In this document: piece by piece, positions 52,341 to 61,052 of the stretch
Numbering within the stretch: the stretch's first letter is position 1
Layout of the letters: each line of letters starts with the position of its first letter
The notes under the pieces: generated by a model
Seen by the model: the letters and a program-made list of their open reading frames with translations, nothing else
Told to the model about the DNA's origin: nothing
The model's database searches: none
Made by a program: the position numbers and the translations under genes
Assembly: GCA_947500555.1 (NCBI GenBank)
Contig: CANMSE010000002.1
Span: 620,001-684,000, forward strand
Source of the DNA: an uncultured Fulvivirga sp.
GTDB taxonomy: Bacteria > Bacteroidota > Bacteroidia > Cytophagales > Cyclobacteriaceae
DNA: 64,000 nucleotides
Direction: 5' to 3'

Positions 52341-53293
52341 TAAGATATCACAGAGTAGGTATAAACCAGATAAATTGTGAGAAGAAGTGCTCCAGCAAAA
52401 CGTCCCATCGTTCGTTTATAAAACATTAACGGAAGAATTAATAACGTGATCCCAAGCATTACAGTCATATCATGCTGAACGATCTGTTCACTCACATGAA
52501 TATCTTGAATAATACTTGTTATACCCAATATTGAAAGGATGTTAAAAATATTGGATCCCATTAAATTACCAAGAGCAAGATCTGTTTCTTTCTTAATAGA
52601 AGCCACTATAGCAGTAACGAGTTCTGGAAGACTCGTACCAAGGGCCAATACAGTAATACCAATTATCCTTTCACTTACCCCTAAGAATGACGCCATTTCT
52701 TTAGCTCCACCTACAAACCAGTCTGCGCCAAAATATAAGCCTGCACATCCTCCAGCAATAAATAGGAGGTCTTTTGTGATATTATTTGAAGCTTCAGGTA
52801 CATCTAAATCCTCTTCAGAATCTCTGAGCGCTTTTGTTTCCTTTCTTGATTTGCGAATGATATAGACCGTATAGACCAACAGCAGGAAAATGAACACTAT
52901 TCCTTCTATCGAATTAATTACTGCATCCTTTTCCTTTACTACCAGGTATAGAAGTAAAGAAGCTCCCATCGTTACTGGCCAGTCAATTTTAATTGAGTCT
53001 TTTTGAACTCTTATAGGACCAATAAGTGCCGTAATTCCTAAAACTAAAGCAAGATTACAGATATTGGAACCTACCACGTTACCCATGGTCATGTCTGGGC
53101 TACCATCAAGTGCAGCCTTTATACTGATAAGCAATTCAGGCGCTGATGTACCAAAAGCTACTACTGTCAATCCAACAACTAAAGGTGAGATATGCGCTCT
53201 CAATGCTAAGCTCGAAGCTCCACGTACGAGAAAGTCACCCCCCATTATGAGAATGAATAACCCGGCAATAAGCATCAAAATATCTAACAGCAT
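52340..53293 (-). CDS. Calcium/sodium antiporter (YrbG family)
   Basis: A 317-residue, roughly ten-segment CaCA antiporter with the two alpha repeats carrying the ion site: GTSAPELLISIKAALDGSPDMTMGNVVGSNICNLALVLGI (about 48-87) and GTSLPELVTAIVASIKKETDLALGNLMGSNIFNILSILGI (about 217-256). It probably expels calcium in exchange for sodium or protons. An acidic cytoplasmic loop (about 145-165) separates the halves. Co-transcribed with the overlapping small membrane protein and close behind upp. Confidence 0.88.
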   Translation of the reverse strand: MLLDILMLIAGLFILIMGGDFLVRGASSLALRAHISPLVVGLTVVAFGTSAPELLISIKAALDGSPDMTMGNVVGSNICNLALVLGITALIGPIRVQKDSIKIDWPVTMGASLLLYLVVKEKDAVINSIEGIVFIFLLLVYTVYIIRKSRKETKALRDSEEDLDVPEASNNITKDLLFIAGGCAGLYFGADWFVGGAKEMASFLGVSERIIGITVLALGTSLPELVTAIVASIKKETDLALGNLMGSNIFNILSILGITSIIQDIHVSEQIVQHDMTVMLGITLLILPLMFYKRTMGRFAGALLLTIYLVYTYSVIS

Positions 53294-53302
53294 ATGAGTC
53301 AG

Positions 53303-53944
53303 TTACACTTTTTCGCCAAAACTTAAATCCCCCGCATCACCCAAACCCGGAACTATAAACGATGATTCATTAAGCTTTTTGTCTAAAGCAGCAGTCCAGA
53401 TTGAGTATTTATCTTTCAAATGAGCGGCAATATACTCAATTCCCTCTGGTGCGGCAACTGCTGAAACAAAATGTATAGAAGATGGCAAGCCATTCTTTAT
53501 CAATTGATTATAAGCTAAAACCAATGATTTACCTGTAGCTAACATAGGGTCAATAATAATAAGTGTTTTTCCATCTAATTTTGGAGACGCCAAGTAGTCT
53601 ACTTTAACACTAATATCTTCCCCTTCTTCACGGTAAGCTCCAATAAAAGCAACATCAGCCTTATCAAAACAATCTAAAAATCCCTCAAAGAACGGCATTG
53701 AAGCTCTCAATATAGTAACCAAAACAACCTCCTCTTTTATTAACGAGATGCTGGCAGACGCTAAAGGAGTTTCAACTGAAGTATCATGATAAGTTAATGA
53801 CTTGGAAACCTCATAAGCCATAGCACTTCCTAATCTTTTTAAATTATGTCTGAATTTCGATCTATCCTTTTGAATATCTTTGTGCCTCAATTCATAGAGG
53901 TAGTGATTAGCAATAGATGCTTGTTCGTTTAAGACTATAACCAT
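53303..53944 (-). CDS. upp: Uracil phosphoribosyltransferase
   Basis: Converts uracil and PRPP to UMP. The 213-residue protein has TILRASMPFFEGFLDCF (about 78-94), the PRPP loop IDPMLATGKSLVLAYNQL (about 130-147), and the uracil-binding end with SFIVPGLGDAGDLSFG (about 194-209), where the GDAG signature distinguishes UPRT. It lies 9 bases upstream of the antiporter gene on the same strand. Confidence 0.92.
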   Translation of the reverse strand: MVIVLNEQASIANHYLYELRHKDIQKDRSKFRHNLKRLGSAMAYEVSKSLTYHDTSVETPLASASISLIKEEVVLVTILRASMPFFEGFLDCFDKADVAFIGAYREEGEDISVKVDYLASPKLDGKTLIIIDPMLATGKSLVLAYNQLIKNGLPSSIHFVSAVAAPEGIEYIAAHLKDKYSIWTAALDKKLNESSFIVPGLGDAGDLSFGEKV

Positions 53945-54036
53945 TTACTAGGCGGTGTTTGGTTTATCTTGTTAATACTAATCTTGAAATATAAATATTA
54001 TTGGATAACTAGTAGAATCTAACAACAACTATTTTT

Positions 54037-54963
54037 ATGGTCTCCTTCGACTTTGATCTTTTAAAACAATTATGTGAAGTTCATGCACCATCAGGAAATG
54101 AAGCTAAAATGACCAGTTTTATTTTGGATTATGTTGAGAACAATAAAGATTCTTGGGTATCACAACCAGAAATTATCTATGGCGATGAATTTCAAGATTG
54201 TGTTATCCTTAGATTTGGAGAGCCTCGGACTGCCATATTTGCTCATATAGATTCAATAGGATATACCGTAAGGTATGAAAATCAATTAGTTCCAATAGGA
54301 GGTCCTAGTGGTGAAAGTGGCTCTGTTCTAATTGGTGAAGATAGTCTGGGACCTATAGAGTGTGAATTACAAGTCACGGAAAAAAATCAACTGTTCTATA
54401 AATTTGGACGAGCAATAGACACGGGAACAGATTTAACCTATAAATGTCATTTTCGAGAAGATGATGATGCTGTAATGAGCTGTTATTTAGATAACCGTCT
54501 GGGAGTATTTAACGCCTTGCAAGTCGCAAAAACCCTTAAAGATGGAGTAATTGTATTTAGTTGTTGGGAAGAGCATGGCGGAGGTTCAGTACCTTACCTG
54601 GCCAAATACATTTATGAAAAGTGGAAAGTGCGTCAAGCACTAATATCAGATATAACATGGATTACTGATGGAGTTCACCCAGGAAAAGGAGTAGTAATTT
54701 CGATGCGTGATAAAAACATTCCTAGGAAATCTTTCATTGATAAAGTCATAGGTCTTGCCAAAAAATCACATATCGACTTTCAGGTTGAAGTTGAAGGAAA
54801 CGGATCCAGTGATGGCCGTGAATTACAACTTTCACCGTATCCATTCGACTGGTGTTTCATTGGTGCAGGTGAGGATAATGTACATACACCTAATGAAACA
54901 GTCAATAAAAGAGATATTTCCAGTATGATTTCATTATATAGTTTCTTAATGAAGCAACTTTAA
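54037..54963 (+). CDS. M42/M20-type aminopeptidase
   Basis: A 308-residue putative zinc aminopeptidase. Expected metal ligands are visible: His in FAHIDSIGY (about 69), Asp in SCYLDNRLG (about 152), the Glu pair in SCWEEHGGG (about 174-175), Asp in ISDITW (about 204) and His in EDNVHTPNE (about 286). It opens with LLKQLCEVHAPSGNEAKM, typical of M42 glutamyl aminopeptidases. It is shorter than most M42 enzymes. Probably a cytoplasmic peptide-trimming enzyme. Confidence 0.8.
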   Translation: MVSFDFDLLKQLCEVHAPSGNEAKMTSFILDYVENNKDSWVSQPEIIYGDEFQDCVILRFGEPRTAIFAHIDSIGYTVRYENQLVPIGGPSGESGSVLIGEDSLGPIECELQVTEKNQLFYKFGRAIDTGTDLTYKCHFREDDDAVMSCYLDNRLGVFNALQVAKTLKDGVIVFSCWEEHGGGSVPYLAKYIYEKWKVRQALISDITWITDGVHPGKGVVISMRDKNIPRKSFIDKVIGLAKKSHIDFQVEVEGNGSSDGRELQLSPYPFDWCFIGAGEDNVHTPNETVNKRDISSMISLYSFLMKQL

Positions 54964-54986
54964 CCTCGTATTCTATATATAATTTC

Positions 54987-54994
54987 TATATTTG
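54987..54994 (+). promoter_or_regulatory. TAnnTTTG promoter element before hpt-adk-obgE
   Basis: TATATTTG followed by CACGC is an exact -7 match, 39 bases before the hpt ATG and 24 bases after the peptidase stop. Confidence 0.55.
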
Positions 54995-55032
54995 CACGCT
55001 TTTAAAAAATCAGCTCGTCTCGAGCCGACTTT

Positions 55033-55560
55033 ATGACTATCAAAGAAAAAGAGTTTACCAAGTTTCTCTCAAGGGAAGAGATCGAGAAGAAAATAAAAAG
55101 TCTAGCTCGAAAAATCAACAAGGATTATCAGGAGAAAATACCATTATTCGTAGCTATCCTCAATGGTTCATTCATGTTTGCTGCTGATCTTTTGAAAGAA
55201 ATTAAGATTGATTGCCAGATATCATTTGTGAAAGTGGCAAGTTATGAAGAGATGGAAAGCTCAGGTAATGTAAAACAGCTAATAGGCCTGAATGATAATA
55301 TCTTCAACAAGGATGTCATTATAATTGAAGATATTATTGATTCCGGAAGGACAATCTCCAAAATTCATAGTGAGTTCATATCTCTTGGGTCAAACTCTGT
55401 TGAAGTGGCAACTCTTTTACAAAAACCAAAATCCAAAGAAAACAAGGTTGAATTAAAATATGTTGGATTTGAGATCCCAGACAAATTTGTAGTCGGATAT
55501 GGCCTTGATTATGATGGTTTAGGCAGAAATACCAAAGACATATTTCAACTTAAAGAGTAG
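55033..55560 (+). CDS. hpt: Hypoxanthine phosphoribosyltransferase
   Basis: Purine salvage enzyme making IMP (and perhaps GMP) from PRPP. The 175-residue protein has the PRPP loop VIIIEDIIDSGRTI (about 96-109), VAILNGSFMFAADL (about 40-53) and the C-terminal KFVVGYGLDYDGLGRN (about 152-167), the standard type I PRTase landmarks. First in a run with adk (41-base gap) and obgE. Confidence 0.93.
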   Translation: MTIKEKEFTKFLSREEIEKKIKSLARKINKDYQEKIPLFVAILNGSFMFAADLLKEIKIDCQISFVKVASYEEMESSGNVKQLIGLNDNIFNKDVIIIEDIIDSGRTISKIHSEFISLGSNSVEVATLLQKPKSKENKVELKYVGFEIPDKFVVGYGLDYDGLGRNTKDIFQLKE

Positions 55561-55601
55561 GCACTTTTTTTATCCTATATTTAAGCTTTTAAACTTTTAG
55601 C

Positions 55602-56177
55602 ATGTTAAATATTGTACTATTCGGCCCTCCTGGAGCAGGTAAGGGTACGCAAAGTGAAAAACTTATAGAGAAATATAATCTCACCCATATTTCAACTGGT
55701 GACCTATTTAGAAAACACTTGAGTGAAGGGACAGAATTAGGTAAAAAAGCCCAAAAATTCATGGATGATGGATTTTTAGTTCCTGATGAGATCGTTATCG
55801 GAATGGTAGACGAGAAAATAAAATCAGACGAAGATTCTAAAGGTTTTATATTTGATGGTTTCCCAAGAACTGTTAATCAAGCAGAAGCTTTGGATAGTCT
55901 ATTAGCTACCAAAAATACACCCATACTAGGAATGGTTGCGCTGGAAGTACCATTCGAAGAACTTAAAAAGAGGCTACTTGAAAGAGGTAAAATATCTGGA
56001 AGAACCGATGATCAAAGTGTGGAAAAAATAGATAATAGAATTCAAGTTTACCTTGATGAAACTCTTCCAGTATCTGACTTTTATAGAAAACAGTCCAAGT
56101 ACAATAGTATCGATGGTGTAGGATCAATTGATGAGATTTTCTCAAAAATTTGTACCACTATTGATACTTTCAACTAA
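55602..56177 (+). CDS. adk: Adenylate kinase
   Basis: Interconverts ATP, ADP and AMP. The 191-residue short-lid form has the P-loop FGPPGAGKGTQ (about 6-16), the AMP-site HISTGDLFRKHL (about 30-41), FDGFPRTVNQAEAL (about 85-98) and RGKISGRTDDQ in place of the long zinc lid. Co-transcribed with hpt upstream and obgE, whose GTG starts 6 bases after the adk stop. Confidence 0.95.
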   Translation: MLNIVLFGPPGAGKGTQSEKLIEKYNLTHISTGDLFRKHLSEGTELGKKAQKFMDDGFLVPDEIVIGMVDEKIKSDEDSKGFIFDGFPRTVNQAEALDSLLATKNTPILGMVALEVPFEELKKRLLERGKISGRTDDQSVEKIDNRIQVYLDETLPVSDFYRKQSKYNSIDGVGSIDEIFSKICTTIDTFN

Positions 56178-56183
56178 GGTGAC

Positions 56184-57173
56184 GTGTCCTCATCCAATTT
56201 CATTGATTATGTAAAATTTAACTCCAAATCTGGTGATGGAGGTAGTGGTGCAGTTTCTTTTAGAAGAGAAAAGCACGTTCCGAAAGGAGGACCTGATGGC
56301 GGAAATGGTGGAAGAGGAGGACATGTTATACTCAGAGGTAACACTCAGTTATGGACATTACTTCATTTAAAATATAAAAAACATGTTATCGCCTCTAAAG
56401 GTGAAAACGGTAGTGGAAGCAGAAGTTCTGGTGCAGACGGGGAAGATGTAATATTGGAAGTTCCTCTTGGAACTGTCGCACGTGACGCAGAAACGAATAA
56501 AAAGCTATTCGAAATAACAGAAGACGGTCAGGAAATGATCTTAAGCCAAGGGGGACGCGGAGGTCTTGGCAATGAAAATTTTAAAACGGCCACTAATCAA
56601 ACTCCAAGACATGCACAGCCCGGAGAACCTGGAGTTGAAGGGTGGATAATCTTAGAATTAAAGGTTTTAGCAGATGTTGGTTTAGTAGGTTTCCCCAATG
56701 CTGGAAAATCAACACTACTATCGGTTCTTTCGGCAGCAAAACCTGAAGTTGCAGATTATCCCTTTACCACACTGGTACCCAACTTAGGTGTTGTCGCCTA
56801 TCGAGATTATAAATCCTTCGTGATGGCAGATATACCAGGCATAATTGAAGGAGCTTCTGAAGGCAAAGGTCTTGGAATACGTTTTTTAAGACATATAGAA
56901 AGAAATTCTATCTTACTATTTCTGATCCCTGCAGACTCAGATGACATTAACAAAGAGTTTGAAATTCTTCTGTCAGAATTGAAGAAATACAATCCGGAAT
57001 TACTGGACAAAGATAGAATTCTGGCCATATCAAAATCAGATATGCTTGATGAAGAATTGAAAAATGAAATAGGTTCAAACCTTCCTGAAGGTCTGACCAG
57101 TTGCTTTATATCGTCTATAACACAAGAGGGTCTTACAGAACTCAAAGATTTAATTTGGAAGAATCTTAATTAA
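56184..57173 (+). CDS. obgE: Obg family GTPase
   Basis: Essential GTPase in 50S ribosome assembly and stress control. The 329-residue protein has the Gly-rich Obg fold ([37 protein letters not shown], about 10-46) and the G domain. In the G domain, G1 is GFPNAGKST (about 168-176), the switch region includes [12 protein letters not shown]3 is DIPGI, and G4 appears as SKSD. There is no C-terminal OCT domain, as is usual in this phylum. It starts with GTG ([12 protein letters not shown]), which gives the family's N-terminus. Confidence 0.94.
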   Translation: MSSSNFIDYVKFNSKSGDGGSGAVSFRREKHVPKGGPDGGNGGRGGHVILRGNTQLWTLLHLKYKKHVIASKGENGSGSRSSGADGEDVILEVPLGTVARDAETNKKLFEITEDGQEMILSQGGRGGLGNENFKTATNQTPRHAQPGEPGVEGWIILELKVLADVGLVGFPNAGKSTLLSVLSAAKPEVADYPFTTLVPNLGVVAYRDYKSFVMADIPGIIEGASEGKGLGIRFLRHIERNSILLFLIPADSDDINKEFEILLSELKKYNPELLDKDRILAISKSDMLDEELKNEIGSNLPEGLTSCFISSITQEGLTELKDLIWKNLN

Positions 57174-57182
57174 ACGGATGAG

Positions 57183-57195
57183 TGTCATTTTGACA
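57183..57195. promoter_or_regulatory. Palindrome upstream of grpE-dnaJ
   Basis: TGTCA-TTT-TGACA is a perfect palindrome with a 3-base centre, 68 bases before the grpE ATG. No CIRCE element is present. Its position fits a heat-shock operator or activator site, but the binding protein is unknown. Confidence 0.4.
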
Positions 57196-57263
57196 TAACA
57201 CCTGTTTTGGCAGAGTAATTGCCTTTTGAACACATCTGAAAACATATTATCATTTTAGAATAT

Positions 57264-57836
57264 ATGAAACCGGAAGAAATGCAAGAAAAAGAGACTTCAA
57301 AAGAAGAAGTGGTAGAAAATATAGAAGAAACAGAGATTGAAGAGTCGGCTGAATCAAGTGAAGAAAATAGTGAAGAGGGTGACGAGTTGACCAAAATTCA
57401 AGACGAGTTGGCAGAAAGTAAAGATAAGTACTTGAGGCTCTATTCTGAATTTGAAAATTTTAGAAGAAGAACAGCAAAAGAAAAGCTTGACCTCGTCCAA
57501 ACGGCTAACCTTGATCTGATGGAAGCTTTAATTCCAATTGTCGATGATTTCGAAAGAGCTGAGAAATCTTTTAATGACAAGGAATCGGATATAAAAGCTG
57601 TTAAAGAAGGTGTTGATTTAATTAGTGCCAAGTTTCGTAAAGTTCTTGAGCAAAAGGGATTAACCGAAATGAAGAGTGAAATAGGCATGGATTTCGATCC
57701 TGATTTCCACGAGGCTATTACTCAAATACCCGCTCCTAAAAAGAAACTTGTTGGGAAAGTGGTTGATATTATTGAAAAGGGCTACATGCTCAAAGAAAAG
57801 GTCGTAAGATATGCAAAAGTGGTTACTGGCAATTAG
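57264..57836 (+). CDS. grpE: Nucleotide exchange factor GrpE
   Basis: Releases ADP from DnaK. The 190-residue protein has a Glu-rich disordered N-terminus (about 1-45), the long coiled coil (DELAESKDKYLRLYSEFENFRRRTAKEK, about 48-75) and the C-terminal beta domain with FDPDFHEAITQIPAPKKKLVGKVVDIIEKGYMLKEKVVRYAKVVV-type sequence (about 148-188). It precedes dnaJ by 22 bases. dnaK itself is not in the window. Confidence 0.95.
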   Translation: MKPEEMQEKETSKEEVVENIEETEIEESAESSEENSEEGDELTKIQDELAESKDKYLRLYSEFENFRRRTAKEKLDLVQTANLDLMEALIPIVDDFERAEKSFNDKESDIKAVKEGVDLISAKFRKVLEQKGLTEMKSEIGMDFDPDFHEAITQIPAPKKKLVGKVVDIIEKGYMLKEKVVRYAKVVTGN

Positions 57837-57858
57837 GTCTACTGGAAAATCATAAATA

Positions 57859-58974
57859 ATGGCGAAGAGAGATTATTACGAAATATTAGGAGTAGATAAA
57901 TCTGCAAGCACAGATGAAATAAAAAAGGCCTACCGCAAAGTGGCCATTAAATTTCATCCGGATAAAAATCCTGATAACCCTGAGGCAGAAGAAAAATTCA
58001 AGGAAGCTGCCGAGGCTTATGAAGTATTGAGTAACCCTGAGAAGAAGCAACGCTATGATCAATTTGGCCACGCAGGTATGAATGGTGGCGGCTTTGGTGG
58101 GGGAGGGGGTATGAATATGGAAGACATATTCTCTCAATTTGGCGATATTTTTGGAGGTGGAGGAAGTCCGTTTGACAGCTTTTTTGGTGGTGGCGGTGGC
58201 CGTTCAAGAGCTAGAAAAGGCTCTAATCTGAGGATCAAACTCAAACTAACTCTCGAAGAAATAGCGAATGGTGTTGAGAAAAAAATAAAAGTAAACAGAT
58301 TAGTCAGAGCTGATGGTGTTACTTTTAAAACTTGCACTGCCTGTCAAGGTACTGGTCAGGTACGAAAAGTAGTAAATACCATGCTCGGGCAAATGGTTTC
58401 GTCTTCTACATGTCCTACCTGTGGTGGAGCAGGACAGACCATTGATTCGCGACCAACAGGGGTAGATAGTTCAGGCTTAGAATCAAAAGAGGAGGTTATA
58501 AGCATAAAAATACCGGCTGGTGTGGCCGATGGAATGCAACTCTCTATGTCTGGAAAAGGAAATGAGGCGGCTGGTGTTGGAGTGGCCGGAGATCTACTTA
58601 TTCTTATCGAAGAGAAACAAGATGATACTTTAGTACGTGATGGTAACAATGTAGTCTATGATCTTTACGTAAGCTTCATTGACGCAGCATTGGGAACATC
58701 CATTGAAGTGCCTACCATTACCGGCAAAGCAAGAATTAAAATTGAGCCAGGTACACAAGCAGGTAAGGTTTTGAGACTTAGAGGAAAAGGTATTAAAGAC
58801 ATCAATGGTTATGGAAGTGGTGATCAACTTATACATATCAACGTTTGGACACCTAAGACATTGACAACTGATGAAAAGGAAAAGCTTGAAAGCTTAAGAG
58901 ATTCTGCGAATTTCCAGCCAAAACCAAGTAAAAGCGAAAAGGGTTTCTTTGAAAAAATGAAGGAATTCTTTTAA
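57859..58974 (+). CDS. dnaJ: Chaperone DnaJ with reduced zinc finger
   Basis: DnaK co-chaperone. The 371-residue protein has the J domain with HPD at 33-35, a Gly/Phe-rich region (about 75-115) and the C-terminal substrate-binding beta domains. The zinc-finger region keeps only two CxxCxGxG repeats, C159-C162 and C185-C188. The outer two repeats, which form the other zinc site, are missing. So only the second zinc site (repeats II and III) can form. Operon with grpE and a hairpin terminator after it. Confidence 0.93.
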   Translation: MAKRDYYEILGVDKSASTDEIKKAYRKVAIKFHPDKNPDNPEAEEKFKEAAEAYEVLSNPEKKQRYDQFGHAGMNGGGFGGGGGMNMEDIFSQFGDIFGGGGSPFDSFFGGGGGRSRARKGSNLRIKLKLTLEEIANGVEKKIKVNRLVRADGVTFKTCTACQGTGQVRKVVNTMLGQMVSSSTCPTCGGAGQTIDSRPTGVDSSGLESKEEVISIKIPAGVADGMQLSMSGKGNEAAGVGVAGDLLILIEEKQDDTLVRDGNNVVYDLYVSFIDAALGTSIEVPTITGKARIKIEPGTQAGKVLRLRGKGIKDINGYGSGDQLIHINVWTPKTLTTDEKEKLESLRDSANFQPKPSKSEKGFFEKMKEFF

Positions 58975-58997
58975 TTGATTTAATACGAGACACGTAT

Positions 58998-59029
58998 AAA
59001 GGGGTAATGTAAGTATTTATCCCTTTTTT
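58998..59029 (+). terminator. Rho-independent terminator after dnaJ
   Basis: AAAGGGGTAA (58998-59007) pairs with TTATCCCTTT (59017-59026), with one G-T pair, followed by more T residues, 24 bases after the dnaJ stop. Confidence 0.8.
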
Positions 59030-59087
59030 AGTCCATTTATTTAAAATTTGACGTAACATACCCCAAAAATTCACGTATTAACACTCC

Positions 59088-59966
59088 ATGCGAGAAAGCC
59101 TTTTGTTATTAGGGATCGGAATCATCAGTACTTCCCTTTCGGTTGCTCAAGTTAAGAAGCAATTTTCTATAGAAGATAATGCGTCAGTTGATAGAATTGA
59201 TTTAAACTTTGGTGTCAATAGTGGCGACTGTTACATCAAGGCTTCAGATACTAATGAAGTACTTACTGTCTACGGTAACAGAGATCACGATAGCTATTCA
59301 CACTCCTTTAATAAAGACTTAGAAGGTCGCGTTTGCAAAATAGACCTCATGCTAGAAGATGATAAGTCTGCTGGATTAAGTAGGTCAATTTCTTACAGAA
59401 TGTTTGGATCGGACGAAAAACAGTCTGCCAATCTATGGAAACTCTATCTCACCAAAGAGAAAGCTTACGATCTAAATCTAAAATATGGAATCGGAATGGC
59501 TAACATTGACTTAAGTGGTCTAAGTGTTGAAAAAATGAAAATCAACACAGGTAGCGCTGACGTTCATATCAAATCAGATGATTACAATAAAGTACCTATG
59601 GACACATTCAATGTTCAGGTAGATATGGGTTCAGTAAAAGTTCAAAATATTAATAAGTCCAATGCGAAGAATGTGATTGCAGATGTAGGTTTCGGTGACC
59701 TATTGTTGGATTTTAGTGATCCTTCTATAACAAGCACTTTTATCGAAGGTAGCGTGGGGGCCGGGAATCTTATTATAATTTTACCTAAATCAGATACCCC
59801 CATTAAAGTTAAAATCACTGATTCATGGCTTTGTCAGGTCAAAATGTTGAAATCTCTCAAAAATATTGGCAATAACACATTCGTTAATTCCACTTACAGT
59901 GAAAATGCTAAAAACCTCCTCTCATTTAATTTGGACGTGAGTATGGGGAAAATCATTTTTAAATAA
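59088..59966 (+). CDS. Exported beta-rich protein (DUF4097-like)
   Basis: A 292-residue protein with a signal peptide (cleavage near SVAQV, residue 21). The rest is made of short beta-strand repeats such as LNLKYGIGMANIDLSGLSVEKMKINTGSADVHIKS (about 130-165) and NVIADVGFGDLLLDFSD, resembling the stacked-strand domains of DUF4097/toastrack proteins, which often accompany ABC exporters or sensor systems. No motif reveals an activity. It precedes the ABC exporter pair by 168 bases but is probably a separate unit. Confidence 0.65.
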   Translation: MRESLLLLGIGIISTSLSVAQVKKQFSIEDNASVDRIDLNFGVNSGDCYIKASDTNEVLTVYGNRDHDSYSHSFNKDLEGRVCKIDLMLEDDKSAGLSRSISYRMFGSDEKQSANLWKLYLTKEKAYDLNLKYGIGMANIDLSGLSVEKMKINTGSADVHIKSDDYNKVPMDTFNVQVDMGSVKVQNINKSNAKNVIADVGFGDLLLDFSDPSITSTFIEGSVGAGNLIIILPKSDTPIKVKITDSWLCQVKMLKSLKNIGNNTFVNSTYSENAKNLLSFNLDVSMGKIIFK

Positions 59967-60010
59967 CCCTCTGTTCGTCACCCGAATATTAAGTTTACGC
60001 TGCCCGAATC

Positions 60011-60028
60011 ACCATTCATATGAATGGT
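60011..60028. promoter_or_regulatory. Perfect 18-bp palindrome before the ABC exporter
   Basis: ACCATTCATATGAATGGT is a perfect, uninterrupted palindrome in the 168-base gap between the beta-rich gene and the ABC exporter operon, 107 bases before the ABC start. There is no T-run, so an operator is more likely than a terminator. Confidence 0.5.
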
Positions 60029-60134
60029 AGCCCTTAATTCCTATTTAGATTTTTATATTCGTGAAATATTCTTTTCCTGCTGTAATAATTCAGGATTAAA
60101 GATTACTAACGATAAGAACTAAAAAGGAATCAAT

Positions 60135-61052
60135 TTGGAAGCACTAGAAGTAAGGAATGTTGTTAAACAGTATGCAGAGCATACCGCTCTTAATGGCGTG
60201 AGTTTAACAATTCCTCAAAAGTCGATCTATGGTCTTTTAGGACCAAACGGAGCGGGTAAAACCACCCTCATTCGAATAATAAATCAAATTATAAATGCTG
60301 ATGCTGGTGAAATTCTGATCAACGGAGAACTGCTTAATCAAGACCATATTTCCATTATTGGGTATTTGCCAGAAGAACGTGGCCTATACAAAAAAATGAA
60401 GGTTGGAGAGCAACTGGTTTATTTAGGCCAACTTAGAAACCTCAGTAAGCAAGAAGCTATTGAAAGAAGTAAGGCATGGTGTAATAAGCTGGAAATCATG
60501 GAGTGGTGGGGCAAAAAAGTTGAAGACCTTTCCAAGGGTATGGCGCAAAAAATTCAATTTATTTCCACTGTACTTAATGACCCTAAGCTTATCATTCTGG
60601 ATGAACCTTTTTCGGGGTTTGACCCCGTCAATGCAAATCTTATTAAAGATGAAATCCTAGAATTGCGTGAGAATGGAAGTACCGTTATTTTTTCAACCCA
60701 CAGAATGGAATCAGTCGAAGAGCTTTGCGATAATATTGCCCTTATAAATAAGTCTGAGGTTATATTAGAAGGAAATAAGCGGGAAATTAAAAACTCGTTT
60801 AGAAATCACACATATGTAGTAACGCATAAAGGAAAACTGAATGGCTCATTATCTGCTAATGCATCGTTGGTGAATGAACGGTCACTCCATGACGACTTGT
60901 ATGAAACTGTCATTCAGACCTCTGACCAAACGGGACCTAATGACCTGCTAAATGAATTAATAAAACATACTGAAGTGAACGGATTTGTTGAAAAAATACC
61001 TTCTATAAATGATATTTTCATTTCTAAAGTGAAAGGAGACAGTAATGAATAA
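60135..61052 (+). CDS. ABC transporter ATP-binding protein (NatA-like)
   Basis: A 305-residue ABC ATPase: Walker A GPNGAGKT (about 36-43), signature LSKGMAQKIQF (about 132-142), Walker B LIILDEPFSGFDP (about 153-165) and the switch His in STHRMES. After the ATPase domain, a C-terminal extension of about 90 residues (about 215-305) is typical of NatA/DrrA-type exporters. The start is TTG at 60135 with AAGGA about 7 bases before. It overlaps the permease gene by 8 bases. Confidence 0.88.
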   Translation: MEALEVRNVVKQYAEHTALNGVSLTIPQKSIYGLLGPNGAGKTTLIRIINQIINADAGEILINGELLNQDHISIIGYLPEERGLYKKMKVGEQLVYLGQLRNLSKQEAIERSKAWCNKLEIMEWWGKKVEDLSKGMAQKIQFISTVLNDPKLIILDEPFSGFDPVNANLIKDEILELRENGSTVIFSTHRMESVEELCDNIALINKSEVILEGNKREIKNSFRNHTYVVTHKGKLNGSLSANASLVNERSLHDDLYETVIQTSDQTGPNDLLNELIKHTEVNGFVEKIPSINDIFISKVKGDSNE

